Assembly: GCA_958450365.1 (NCBI GenBank) | Contig: CAUEEP010000888.1 | Location: 567,501-631,500, forward strand | Source of the DNA: Mesorhabditis belari | Taxonomy: Eukaryota > Nematoda > Chromadorea > Rhabditida > Rhabditidae | Length of the DNA: 64,000 bases | Reading direction: 5' to 3' | Part shown: positions 10,624 to 21,520 of the stretch, piece by piece | Numbering within the stretch: the first letter of the stretch is position 1 | Layout: each line of letters starts with the position of its first letter | Notes under the pieces: model-generated | Database searches by the model: none | Told to the model about the DNA's origin: nothing | What the model saw: only the letters and a program-made list of their open reading frames with translations | Position numbers and translations under genes: made by a program

Positions 10624-11110
10624 TAGAAAGGTCAATTATTTTTCTATAAAATCGCATTAAAACGGATTTAAAATGTCTTATGTCTGGATTTTTTGGGAGT
10701 GTGTAGGCGGGTAGTCAAAAGGGCGACGGCTCGGTGATACAGTTTAGACACTTTAGCTAAAGAAACCTTCTTCGTGTCAATAAATGAAAGATAGAGCACG
10801 AAAAGTTAGGTATAGAGCCGAATTTTCAGCGAAATTGATTCAGCCAACTTCATCGTGGAGGTTTTTACGAAAAACACGGGGACAACGATCATTTGGCCCT
10901 CCACCACATTCCACTTTTGCTCCCCGGCTTGAACATTCCAAATTTGCCCCCGTTTTAAGTTCCACTTTTGTTCCCCAAAAGCGCAAAAGTGGAACACTGA
11001 TTTCTTCCGTATTACCATGAAAATGAACCCAAATTGACTTAAAAAGATGGGAAATCGAACAATAAACACTTTTCATTTAGAGCAAACTATAGGTTAACTT
11101 GGTGAATTTG
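10624..11110. other. Spacer with short repeats
   Basis: No exon recognised. Around 10905-11000 a motif around CCACTTTTG and its complement recurs several times (with TTCCCC or GTTCCCC), giving overlapping small ORFs on both strands that look like repeat translation rather than genes. Confidence 0.4.
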
Positions 11111-12933
11111 TTACTTTTCAACGGAAGTATGAAAAGAAACGAAAAGACTTTCTGGATAGTCTAATATTAGTGGCAAATCTGACTTCAACTTCTCGATTCC
11201 GAGCACAACTGAAAGAGATGGCGCCCTTTGAGATGAGAGATCTCGAGCAAAATGTTCATAGAGATCAACTCGACTTGTCATTTGATCGACTCTCAGAATT
11301 TCAAGATCTTCATTTGCAGATGCTTCTTTCAAAATAGTCAACCTCTAAAATAGATTGTCGGTAACGATTTGTTCGTTTTTAGACTCCTTTTCACCTCTTG
11401 AATATGAGATTCGACTTTGGTGGCTGATCCAACAATTGCAATCACAAGCGGATCTTTTGTTTCTTTTAGTGACCATTGTTCGAACTTTTCTAGAGATTTT
11501 AAGCTAGCCTTTACAGCACTACACGGATTACAACACGTTTGATAAACTGACTTATTAGCAGATCTGTGCTTGACTGATCCATTGCATAAGTGACTTGTTG
11601 TTGCTGAAAAGGAGGTACAGTTTTAACTTTTGTCGCGACTAACGCTCAAGGAAATTCAGCAATTTTATGGGTTTCTTTGTAAATTTACCTCCAGTGATGA
11701 TCGAATGTCGGCCTGAGGCTTCGCTGAGGGAAGATAATGAAATCCGATTGCAAGGAATGCACACATGAGAATAAATAACAGAATGCGGGAAAACGTGGTT
11801 AGTGATCGTTGGACAGGCATTTTTGCAACCCTAAATCAAGAAGCAAGATGTACGTTAAGTCAATTGTAAGCAGGACTGTTCTTAGACCAAAAATCTCAGA
11901 CCAGGCCAAAGCCAGGCCATAAATCAATATGACCTGTCTTATGGCCTGGCCTGGCCTTGTCTGGTCTAGCTTATGGCCTGGCCTGAACTGACCTGGGTTA
12001 TGGCCTGGCTTAAGGCCTGACCTGGCCTGACTAGCCATGGCTTCTGGCTTTTTGGAACAATCCTGATTGTAAGCAAACCCCACCTCACGTGTCTCTCAAT
12101 TCTCTTCGATTGCCCTGTAAGAAATTTCTCTTGAATTTCGATTGGAAATGTTGCAAGAGTGTTCTCTAAATAAGACAAAGAATCATTTTTGAGTCAAATT
12201 TATTTACCTATTTTGCGCAAAAGCGGTTGATTGGCTAATAGGAAAGAAGACGAGGACTTGTCATCGAAATTTCCTTGCTAAATTAGAATTAAAATTTAAA
12301 TAGCTTTTGGTTTACAGCTGTTTTTAGATACTGACAAGATAAACACCTCATTCTGCAGTCCCTGTTGAGAGCCGGTCATATTTGCGAAAGCTTTTATGTT
12401 CTTGAGATCGATTCTGAAGTCAAGAAAAGTTTATTGCATTTACTAAAGCTTTTAAACTCACGAGTTTGTTAAATCTTTCATGGTGATTGGAAATTTCCAC
12501 TCTGGATTTTCCTTTGTTCTCTTGGTTCTATCGATCTGCTCGAGCAGGAAATGTTCTTGGATTTTGATCGGCAAACTCTCCAAAGCCTTTTCTGAAAGAA
12601 TATTTAGGAAGTTACTCTACTATTTGCAAGTTATTATTGAATTTGTTAGTTAATTCGTTAAAAATTCTTATTCTTTACCTAACTCGAGTAGAATGAGTTG
12701 ATTGTTTGCCGGTGTTTTGAGAGAGAATGTGTCTTTGGAAGCCGTTTTCTAAAGTAAAGTTGTTTTGAGGCTCTGGATCTCGATTTTTCACACAAAATTC
12801 AATCAAATGGCACTTATTTCTAAGGAAAACCATTACCTAACAGATCTATAGTGACGAACGTTTACTTTACTACAGTTTATTTAAACAACAAACTCACATG
12901 GCTCCCATTTGATCCACGGTTATGTGTCGTCAT
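11111..12933 (-). CDS. LAP1/LULL1-like type II membrane protein (about 330 aa)
   Basis: Exons (minus): 12933-12898, 12748-12679, 12591-12462, 12413-12347, 12277-12208, 12165-12084, 11830-11689, 11603-11537, 11489-11395, 11344-11111; phases agree. The N-terminal part (about 150 residues) is hydrophilic and contains two related units (LEKALESLPIKIQEHFL and IENTLATFPIEIQEKFL). One membrane segment follows (RILLFILMCAFLAIGF), then a lumen-side domain with DPLVIAIVGSA, EILRVDQ, DLYEHFARDLSS and LSVVLGIEKL. This layout and the strand order of the last domain resemble the torsin cofactors LAP1/LULL1. The Arg of the HRFE segment in vertebrate cofactors is not seen; the matching place reads LGIE. Homology is inferred from layout and short motifs only. 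It may instead be two genes, the second starting at ATG 11820, because the 12083-11831 intron also ends in a possible trans-splice acceptor. Confidence 0.6.
11880..12045. repeat. Degenerate GGCCTGGCC repeat tract
   Basis: Imperfect repeats of TGGCCTGGCC and relatives (GGCCAGGCC, CCTGACCTGG) fill this stretch inside an intron of the LAP1-like gene. Similar shorter tracts occur at about 16690-16790, 20535-20700, 35220-35300, 44100-44210, 53570-53660 and 58240-58345. Confidence 0.6.
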
Positions 12934-13330
12934 TTTAAAGAAATAGCAAAACGAAAAAAGTATAGAATTCTCCGAAAAAGAAAGTATAAAGTTCTCCAAC
13001 AAACAACGAATACCGCAAAATGAATCCAAACTGATGCTGGCCAGTCTTTAGATAAGCAAAAAAACAAAGTCTTGCAAAATAAAATTCCCCAAAAACAATT
13101 TTCAAAAGGTCACAGCTTCGAAAAAGATCAAAGCTCTTTTTTTTCTTGCACAAATTTCCCCTTTTTTATCTTTGCCACCAGACTTGCTTTTTGGAAAGCA
13201 AAAATGCAATTTTTTTACAAGGAAGCCAGAAAACTGAAAAAAATATCGTTGCAACAGACAATTCCACCCGTTTTTTTTCAACAGATAATCAAAAAAGCAC
13301 AAGCTTTGTGCTGAAATTCCAAAATTCTTG

Positions 13331-13521
13331 ATGAAGCCCTGGAAGTTTCTCCTATTTTTTCTTTTGCTCTGCATAACCACTGTGATAATTGAGTTTTATC
13401 AGAATCTTTAAAAAGTTTTAAATAGGTCAATGAAATCCAAACAACGCCGAGGATTGGAAATGAAGACAAATATGATGAACGACAAAAAGAAGTTCTGAAG
13501 AAAAATGAGAAGAGAGCCGAA
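13331..13521 (+). CDS. Small secreted protein, first two exons
   Basis: Exon 1 (13331-13381) encodes a signal peptide, MKPWKFLLFFLLLCITT. A 44-bp intron (13382-13425) leads in phase to exon 2 (13426-13521), which encodes a charged segment (VNEIQTTPRIGNED, then KEVLKKNEKRAE). Later exons are probable but not resolved: possible pieces lie near 13806-13870 (CYHFPEHFPGEMPEN) and 14245-14391. Family not recognised. The start is fixed by the signal peptide, which is conserved in copy B (50208). Exon 2 is frameshifted in copy B, so A is the better copy. Confidence 0.65.
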
Positions 13522-13600
13522 GTAATGGTATTGTGAAATTTGTATTGGATATAAAATAGACCAGATAGAAGCCAAGTTTCATACCTACTCTTTGACCATA

Positions 13601-13795
13601 GCCCGTATGCTCATCAGCCGGAAACCCTAAGAAATTTTCCAGCTACCGGAAGCTCAAAAAGGGTTGCCGGCTTGGACCGCAACCAAAAAAGCTACCGGCA
13701 ACTTTTTTGAGAAGCTACCGGCAACTTCCGGTAGCCGGAAAATTCCTTTCCAGTAGGGTTTCCGGCGGAAGTTTTCGGCTGACGAGCATACGGGC
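13601..13795. mobile_element. CCGG-rich inverted-repeat element (copy A)
   Basis: Ends GCCCGTATGCTCATCAGCCGG and its complement (GACGAGCATACGGGC) frame an interior full of CCGGAA, CCGGCAACTT and GGTAGCCGG. The same element is at 50464-50636 in copy B, so it predates the duplication. It lies in an intron of the secreted-protein gene. Confidence 0.75.
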
Positions 13796-14244
13796 TGAGT
13801 TCAGTTCAATAGTCACAGCCAAAGTTTTGCTATCATTTTCCAGAGCACTTTCCTGGTGAAATGCCGGAAAATGTTATTGATGGGTGGGCATGTTTGTGAA
13901 TGTCACAATCATTTTCGCAACTCATTGCACCGTATTTTCATACTTCTCTACCTAAATTTTCGCATTTCGCATTTTCACAAAAACAGAAACTGTTCGTTTT
14001 GATGCAAAGGATGAAGTTCGGATGGAGGAACAAAATGGATTTTAGTGTGTACCAGCCGCTGCGCGAATCCTTTTTTCCCAAAGTTCATTTGCGAGGCAGC
14101 ATTAGGGACGGACAAATAAAAAAAAACTATTGTTGATCAGACTTAGTGTTTGATTTGCCAAATTTTCAGCTTCTAGCTCATCGTTTGACGATACCAGACA
14201 AACGGACTTCATGTTTTAGAAATAGCTGATCGAAAGTTGATTTC

Positions 14245-14391
14245 TGCTTGTATCTATCGTTTGATGGGGAAAATCGTGGCATTCACCTTCAGACGTGGCA
14301 TTCACCTGACTCACGACGACGTGAAGAAACAGTACGACGGAGAATCTTGTAACATAAAAATCAGTTGTAGTATGCTGTAAGGTACTTTTTC
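14245..14391 (+). CDS. Conserved exon-like segment, unrecognised
   Basis: A plus-strand frame (IYRLMGKIVAFTF, then HDDVKKQYDGESCNIKIS) is kept open in both duplicate copies (copy B about 51115-51238) although the copies differ by an in-frame indel at the RRGIHLTHDD/RMIHDD point. That pattern suggests past coding constraint. It may be a later exon of the secreted-protein gene. No family recognised. Confidence 0.45.
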
Positions 14392-14981
14392 AAATTTTTA
14401 AACTTTAACTGCAACTTTTCCATAAGAGCCCATCATCTCCATTCGTCTGTGTCAAAGAACAAAATTTTCCAGCTGAATACTTTATCTCTAAGAAAAATTG
14501 AAGTCATTTTTCATTGAGGATTTCATTTTCATCTAATCATTAGTTAGGGAAGGGTCATAGAATACAAATTGGTCAGGAGAATCATCCCTTTGAGCTCTTA
14601 TCTGACGAATGAAATCCATAAATACGAGCAAAATGCTCTTCAGAAAGTACTTATTTCTGAATGAGTATGCTGTAAGGTATTCTGCTTTTTTCAAATTTTT
14701 AAACTTTAACTGCGAGTTTTCCATAAGAGTCCATCATCTAGAATCTAGAACTCATCTAGAATCTCTGCACTCAAAATGCTTTTTTAAAGTCCTACTTGCA
14801 GATAAATGCTAAGAATTGTATGTTTAAATAATGTAAAATAATTTAGTGTCTATAGTTTTTGCAGTAATCGTTTCAGTCATGCTCAGTCAGTGTACAGAAA
14901 GCCTGTCAGAGCTAGCCAAAAGCTTATCCTTGATTCGAAATTAAAAATTTAACATGTACATGCTTATCGTACTGTAGATAC

Positions 14982-15199
14982 GTGAAAATCAATAAATTTT
15001 CATTTTTATATCCTTTTGAAAGCATTACAGTACTCTTTACTGGTAATGCAGTAACCCTGTCAGAGCTAGCCAGTATCTCCTTGAGTTTCACAAAGCATGA
15101 CACCCAACATTGCTTTGTTTCATGCAAAAAAGCATGCTCCAATTGCACCAATCTATCAAACTCTTTGAGGGTCGTACCCGAAATTCCGCTATTATTCTA
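14982..15199 (+). CDS. Cysteine-containing exon-like segment, unrecognised
   Basis: Open plus-strand frame with FESITVLFTGNAVTLSELAS and a cysteine cluster (CFVSCKKACSNC). In copy B (about 52300-52490) a 2-bp loss shifts the frame after the first cysteines. An antisense ORF covers the same bases, so the coding strand is not proven. Possibly part of the secreted-protein gene. Confidence 0.35.
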
Positions 15200-15201
15200 T
15201 G

Positions 15202-15624
15202 TGTCAGCTCCGAGCCAAACTGATATTTTAGTTACTATTGTTATTATTGAATGATTTGTCTATTCTTATGCAAATGTGTTCTCCCCTGTGCTTATCCCTT
15301 TTATCGCCGAGAAGGGGCGGTCCTTGGGATTGCCTAGGAGGACAAGTGAGACTCTCATTTGGAGTCCCTCCTTCCCCTTTCACTCATTTGTAATCTATTC
15401 GTCTTATCGTACTACTGCAAATAAAGATATAAATCTTCCGGGTCTATGCAACTGCTTCAGTTCTTCAGTTCAGGTCGGTCATTTCACAGGGACTCCCCTC
15501 TAATATGTTGGAGGAGTTGAGTTGGGTTGTCGGGGTGTGAGAGATGGCGGGATATCAAAAGAATCCACTCTCTTTAGCTTAACCCAAATTCTAGTCCATA
15601 TCCGTTTATACCTAGGAACGAATA
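15202..15624. mobile_element. LTR-like insertion present only in copy A
   Basis: Copy B reads straight through (CTATGAGAGAAAGCG) where copy A has 423 extra bases flanked by TATG at 15198-15201 and 15625-15628. The insert starts TGTCAGCTCC, as many long terminal repeats do, and holds an AATAAAG (near 15419) and a GT-rich tail. It ends in TA rather than CA. A solo LTR is my best guess; no coding sequence is present. Confidence 0.55.
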
Positions 15625-17210
15625 TATGAGAAAAAGCGCACAGGATCTATTTTGAGCGTTTCTTACTCAATTCTGTCAATTTTTGCAATCATTTTTCACG
15701 TTGACAAAGAATTTTTGCTTATTTGCCTCTAATAAAATAGTTTCAAAATAACATTTATGCACACAGACTAAAAGAATTCATTATTCAATTCGAACTCCGA
15801 CTCCAACTCAAACGAGTGGCCGTTGGCAGAGCACACCGACTTGTTTACTGGGAACAGCGAGCCACATGTCAGGAAATCCCGTGTCTGATCCGAAGATCAA
15901 GTTCATCACATTGCCCATGTATGGATGCTGGAGATCAACTGAGAAATTAAAAAAATGGATCTTCAGTTGGGTGTGTTTTTGTGTGAATGTGTTTTCTAAA
16001 ACGTGTCAACTTTTCGGAACCTATCTTAGCCATGTTCTTACAATTAGTTTTACAAAAAGCTATCGCAATTCTACCTTTAGTGTTGCGAGAGGTACCGTAA
16101 TCCAATCTCGCCTAATCTATCTATTTTTTTGAATTCTTTTGGAACTCACACAGAAACAGATGAAAGTGAATAAACTGGAGAAAAACTAAGACAAGATTAC
16201 GGTAGCTTTGAAGACAAGATTACGGTAGTGGGCACTTTTTAGTTGTAAGTAAGTGATTGAATCAACTCACAAACTGGCTGGGGATCGGGAAAGAATGTGG
16301 CCTTCACATTTTTGAAGCAAATTGGATCAAAAGCGATATCCGGATTGGAATAAGCCTAAAAGGTTTTTTATCTAGATCTAATTTTTTTAATCTATTTTCT
16401 CCTTACTTGATACCGAATGAACTGTTGGTACTCTTTGTAATCGGCTATTGCCGTGGGCAAAGCCTTGATTGGATTGATCCAACATTTCGCTCTCGATAAC
16501 CACGTGCTGAAACTCGTTTTTTGGCTTTTGTCTTGACTCTAAATTTAACAAAACCCACGCGCAATTAATGACAATTATCTTTTTTGTGCAGTTGTTGATC
16601 GCATTCTCATAGCTTGCCGGCAGTTTTCCATTTCCGACCATGAAATCGGGAGCTGGAAAGGAAAATCGGGCCAAGTTTTAGTGCTCCTGGTCAGGGATGT
16701 TCCAAAAACCAGGCCAAAGCCTCCATTCCTGGCTTCTGGTTAGTCCAGATATTTTCCGTGCGCAAGGTCAGACCTGGCCTTTAGTTCTGGAAAATTCCTG
16801 TTCTTGGTTACCAAAGTGCGCTGCTGTTGCATCAAGTCCATTCAAGAAAACCTGATGTCCGTTCGGTTTAGCAACGATTCCAAGCCAAGCCAATTTTACT
16901 CCGGAGCCTGGAAAGTAGAAGAGAATGGATATAGTGCTCCGATCTTTTTCAAAATCACCTCGAAAAGATTCCTGACCCTTGTCGCATCATTTTCATTCGC
17001 CAACATCAAAAGTTTTCCATTCAAAGAAGCACAAGTGGCTTTCGCAGCGGTGAATGTTTGGTCTAAAGAGTGAAATGAGGAGAAGTAAGTTGAAAGGAAA
17101 CTTTCTATCAAAATTCTTAATCTAATAAAGTTAGAACAACTTTTTTTGATATTTCAAAAAAGCTCAAATTCTTTTTAAATGAAGAGACTGAATTCGCACT
17201 AAAACTAAAT

Positions 17211-17648
17211 TACCGTAATAATTCTAATAGAAGACCATGGTCTTCTAATTTTCAACCCCCCAAAATTGATCGGTCAAAAAAGTAGGTAAGGGTCCCCTAC
17301 ACAAATCAAAAAATTAAAAATTGTTAAAAACTATTTCAAACGATAGCCCTTGGCCCAAAACATGCTAAAAACATGTCTAAAAGTGAAATTATTTTCTTGC
17401 CCGGACTCCATAGAAAATCTTTCAAAAAAAATCCATGTGGGGGACCACATAAAATTTTTTCCAAAAAGTTATTTTTTAATTTTTTCAAAAACTACGTCTC
17501 CAATTTAACTGCCGGGGCTAAAATATTACTATCTGGACCCAAATCTATCATTCTACTTAAAAAGAAGTTTTAAAAAGTCCCGATTTCAAGGGGTCAGGGG
17601 GGGTGGTCTTCTATTAGAGACTGGTCTTCTATTAGAATTATTACGGTA
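17211..17648. mobile_element. TACCGTAA inverted-repeat element, short form
   Basis: Begins TACCGTAATAATTCTAATAG and ends with the complement. It is absent from copy B, where ACTAAATTATCG continues without it. The ends contain one or two copies of the TCTAATAGAAGACC unit. Its interior matches the larger relative at 22464-23562 in inverted orientation. Confidence 0.8.
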
Positions 17649-17764
17649 TCTGCAATATAATTTTTTTGATGAGGTTTTATGTAGGAATGCCTAAAGTAAA
17701 TCGATTTATTTATTTTATTGTAGTAATAGGTGTAGTAATAGACTTTTCGATGAATTTTTATGTA

Positions 17765-19007
17765 TTAGCTTGGTAAATATGAAAGGTTATTTTTTTGATC
17801 ATTTTTAACATAACAGAAAAATTTATTTAAACACTTTCAAAATCAAATGTATTCACCACAAGCATTAATAACTTCTTTCCAACGTTGCCCCAAATCACGA
17901 ATACCGTCCTCGTAAAATTGAAGATTTTTAGAGGCAAAATAGTTGGCAAACCCAATTTTCGATGTCCTGCTTTTGTTTGAACTGCTGTCCAGAAACTGCT
18001 TGTTTCATTGACCGAAAGAGATGGTAATCCGATGGGGCTAGATCAGGGCTGTATGGTGGGTGTGGAAGAAGTTTTCAGCTCAACTTATCGATTTGTTCGT
18101 GGACGATCTTTGGAATGTGGGGCCTAGCATTGTCGTGAAGAAATCTGACCTTCGATGGATCGATCCTCTTTTTCCTCAATGCTGGATCGACTCGATCCAT
18201 TTGTTCTGCATAAAGTCTTCCGTCAACAGTGTCTCCTTTATCTAGTATTTCAAAATGAGCCAATCCCTTAGCATTCCACCACACACAAAGCATGACTTTT
18301 CGGAGGCTTCGGGATAGGATGAGAGGTCTGCTTCGAACTCAGCCACTGTCCATAGAGTTGAATATTTTCATACGAAAGCCAAGTCTCATCAGATGTCAAA
18401 AAATACTCCCTAAAGTCACGATGGCTAGCTTTGCGTAGAAGAACAGAGCTCAAGGTGACTCGTGTGACTTTGTGGGCATCAGTGAGGTCGTGGGGGAGCC
18501 ATTTCCCGCTTCCATATGATTTCGCAAGAACGTGTAAATGGTAACATGAGTGCATCCGAACTTTTCTGCTAATTTTCTACACTTTTGCAATGGATCCAAG
18601 TCGACCTCGTTCAGTAACAGCCGATCGTCCAAAGTAATCGGCGGCTTTCCATGTGGTGCATCTTCCAATGACTCGTTTCCCGTTTTCAAGCGATCGTACC
18701 AAACACAACATTGTTTGTAAGTAAGAGTAGCTTCTCCAAAAACAGTACAAATGTTCTGATGGCATTCCGTAGCTTTCTTGTTTAACTTGAATTCAAAGAA
18801 AATGGCGGCCCTGATTTTAAATTTTTGGTTATCCATCTTTGCCGAGCTGAAACAATACAAATATTATTCAAAACAAAAAAGTTTTTGCAAAAAAAACATG
18901 AGCACATTTTAACATATTATTGAGAAAAATCCTAGACAGCGAATGTTCTTCGTAACGACAGGGCAATATTTTTTATAAAAAATAACCTTTCATATTTACC
19001 AAGCTAA
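17765..19007 (-). mobile_element. Mariner element inserted in copy A
   Basis: Ends TTAGCTTGGTAAATATGAAA at 17765 and complement at 19007, with TA at 17763-17764 and 19008-19009. The paralogous site in copy B (about 54217) is empty and reads TTATGTAGAAATT. A near-identical relative is at 32255-33498. 1243 bp. Confidence 0.95.
17830..18836 (-). pseudogene. Mariner transposase, frameshifted
   Basis: Starts MDNQKFKIRAAIFFEFKLN. The triad is recognisable (TSDETW, LHDNARPH, SPDLAPSDYH) but in different frames: breaks lie near 18530, 18300 and 18075. Inactive as it stands. Confidence 0.9.
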
Positions 19008-20407
19008 TAGAAATGAGTAGCTCCAATCGATTCCCCGATCCCGTAAAACCAAACCAAACCAACCAAAGTCCAAATTTACAACTACAACTCAATATCTTCA
19101 TGCCATCTACAAAGCAAAAGAGAAATCTCTAAGTAAATGACTAGTGTTCTTGTGCGGGTTAATCGCTCTCCATCTGGCAAACCGCTCCGCTATAAAGTGC
19201 TTCTCTTTTGGAAACCATAAAGGGAAAAAAGCGGTCAGCGACGGAGCTTTTTCTCTTTTTTTTTTGGGCGTCAATCGTTGGCACGAATTCTCACCTTGGA
19301 CTTGGCTCTATTTTTGTTTGTTTAACCATTTAACCAGTTCTAATTGTTAGACTCAATGAAATAAATAAGCTGATTTACTTTAGTCATTCCTACATAAATT
19401 GATTTGACTGCTCTATGATTCTTTCTTTCTTGAGGTATCTATTTATCTTTTGGGTGTGTTTTGAGTGGTATTCTGGGTAATTATTGTCACTTTGTTTTGT
19501 CGCTATTCAACTGAATAAAGCATATTAAAAAAAGAATAAAATCCTCATCAAAAAAGAGATTATATTGCTACACCCACCTGCCAATAGTTTGGTTTTATTG
19601 AGAATCGGCCCTCAATTTGAATACCTTCTTTTAAATCGAACAACCTCGCTTTGGCTTATAAATTCTACACTACTTTTACATACTTTTTGCAATAAGTTGC
19701 ACACAATAAGGTCGTCCAATCAAACCCTTCGACCCAGCTGGGCACGCGCATAGACAAATTTGAACTATTAAGAGAAATATTAGAGTAGAATGAAAAAATG
19801 ATATCATAGTGTGGATTTGAATGAATTTTTCAGCCATAATCTGACTCGATCGCATTTTATAGGTATGTTGAGCCGATCATGTGAACTCTTCTTTTTTTTG
19901 TGTGTTGACGGTCAACGTGACGTTCGCTTCACGGAAAAGCCATCAACAATTGCATAAATTTTGAAAAAAGATGGATTTTATTGGTTTTCATGTCTTTTTT
20001 TTGTAAGCAAAAGATTGAATTGATGGAACGTTGTCGAAAAACGAAAATCAATTTCTGTGCATTCGTTTATTTTTGCATGCGAAAGCTGGCTTTTGCACAT
20101 TTCTCTTCTGCACTCTTTCACCAAAACAAATTGTTTTTCTTTGGATGAAAAGCAAAACCAAACGAGTCGATCTTCTTTCTAATGCCTTCTTTCTAAATTA
20201 TCTTTCTAATGCCTTATCAATTAGCCAACCTTTCCCCGACGATTCTCGCCAAGCTTGCGATATTTGTTTGAAGTTGATAGCTAGATTTTTTGAAAATCGC
20301 AAGTAATACGTTAAAGAAACTTTTCTTGGACTCCTTTTCCCGAATTTATAATCCTTGTCTCAAGTTGGGAATTAAAATTTGTGTAAAATTTTAATGAAAC
20401 CTTAAGT

Positions 20408-20483
20408 GTCTCACATCTTTTCGTCGAGAACTTTGAATTTGAACTTCTTCGAGTTTTTCAAAGTGATCAAAACAAAATGTGAA
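20408..20483 (+). pseudogene. First exon of a small gene, copy A remnant
   Basis: Encodes SHIFSSRTLNLN then CEK before a GTAAAA donor. The start codon is GTG here but ATG in copy B (56975). The duplication ends about 80 bp later, so the rest of the gene seen in copy B (to 57286) is missing here. Confidence 0.5.
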
Positions 20484-20560
20484 AAGGTAAAATCATCAAA
20501 AGCTTTTATGGTCAGAGAAGTTCCAGAATATCCACAAGGTATCAGGCCAGTCCAAGCCAC

Positions 20561-21119
20561 GACAACAACTAGGTCCAATGCCAGGGTAGGCTTGAGGTTT
20601 AAGTTCAAATCGAGCCACATTACACATCGTCAGGGCAAGGTTCAAATTCCTAAGGAAAGGTCAACCCAAACTGGATCGGATTCAGGCTAGATATGCTAGA
20701 ACCAGGTCGAGGCCATGTTATGCTCACTATCAATTAAATCAGCATCAAGCCCGTATAGTGCTTATCAAATGACACGCGAGTACTATCATTAGAAAGGTCA
20801 CTGATTACAAAATCATTTTTGAAAAAGAACTAAAAAAGATAAATCGTCATTTAGAGAAAATGACCGACGAGATCACTACAAAGATTTGGCTACTGATTTA
20901 ATTAAATGTGCTCTAACTTTTTTGTTTTGTACATAACGTTAAGTTTATGTGTAAGAAACGAGTCAAACGACGAAACCTTGTCATTTTGATTGGTTTCGTT
21001 TAGGAGCCCATAAAATCTACAAAACAAACGCTTTTCGGAATCTCTCAAAAGCCATTTTGTAGAGCAATAATAGACCTTTTTGATTATACAAACAATCGCT
21101 TCATTCGACACGTCTGGAC
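20561..21119. other. No recognised gene
   Basis: The first part (to about 20700) is a GGCCAGG-type degenerate repeat. The rest is AT-rich, with small ORFs on both strands (for example 20902-21135 minus) that show no family motif. Confidence 0.35.
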
Positions 21120-21469
21120 AAAGATCGGTCCTCAAATTTTACAGGATTTGGTCGACTCGATGCCGAGAAGGCTTCAAGCAATAATTTCATCAAAAGGAGG
21201 CCCTACCAAATATTAAAATACTCGGTTTTTTCTCACTTTTTGTTCGAGGGGTAAAGACTTTTGTCCACCTGTTTTGAGGGTTTTTTTGTTAACGTCGTTC
21301 TTTGTTGCCTAAAATAAACCGTTGTTTCTTTTGGTTATGGGATATAAAAACTAGAGTAAAAATGCTACAAAATACTTTGAAAACAATTTTTAAAACTTGT
21401 TAAAAAGTTGAAAAATTTTGCGTTTTAAAAGCTGACCTCGGTAGGGGTAAAGACTTTTGTCCATGACTG
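21120..21469 (+). mobile_element. Tc1-like element, 3' fragment
   Basis: The frame ends LVDSMPRRLQAIISSKGG and stops at about 21214, the usual C-terminus of Tc1-type transposases. The right end (AAAGACTTTTGTCCATGACT, ending about 21469) matches the ends of the Tc1-like copy at 33917-34942. The 5' part is missing. Confidence 0.8.
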
Positions 21470-21520
21470 TAGTTCTAATTTCAGTTAATTTGTAAGCTTA
21501 CTAGTTAAAGCTGTTTTCAG

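Larger units (their letters stand above)
15808..19764 (-). pseudogene. C-type lectin gene, copy A (frameshifted)
   Basis: Secreted carbohydrate-binding type domain. Exons (minus): about 19764-19674 (VPSWVEGFDWTTLLC, YCKKYVK), 17062-16959 (QTFTAAKATCASLNGKLL), 16907-16812 (LAWLGIVAKPNGHQVF, NGLDAT), 16652-16559 (PDFMVGNGKLP), 16506-16407, 16355-16271, 15938-15808 (GFPDMWLAVP, VGVLCQRPLV, stop). These are the usual features of a C-type lectin domain: YxxAxxxCxxLNGxL, the W-G core and the final C-x-RPL. One T is missing from a T run near 16962-16967 compared with copy B, which puts exon 17062-16959 out of frame with the next. Two elements (17211-17648 and 17765-19007) sit in the first long intron. 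The signal-peptide exon is not identified. Confidence 0.8.
12205..20560. repeat. Segmental duplication, copy A
   Basis: Paralogous to 49105-57130 in the same orientation. Shared landmarks in order: exons 1-5 of the LAP1-like gene, a secreted-protein gene, a CCGG-rich inverted-repeat element, a C-type lectin gene and the first exon of a small gene. Copy A alone has an LTR-like insertion (15202-15624), an inverted-repeat element (17211-17648) and a mariner (17765-19007), and lacks about 310 bp (apart from the copy B mariner) that copy B has at 55256-56793. Confidence 0.93.

Noticed and set aside
13806..14136. Further exons of the secreted protein in copy A
   Set aside because: Several open frames compete (CYHFPEHFPG, KLFVLMQRMKFGW, TVRFDAKDEVRM) and no set of junctions keeps phase in both copies, so no exon was called.
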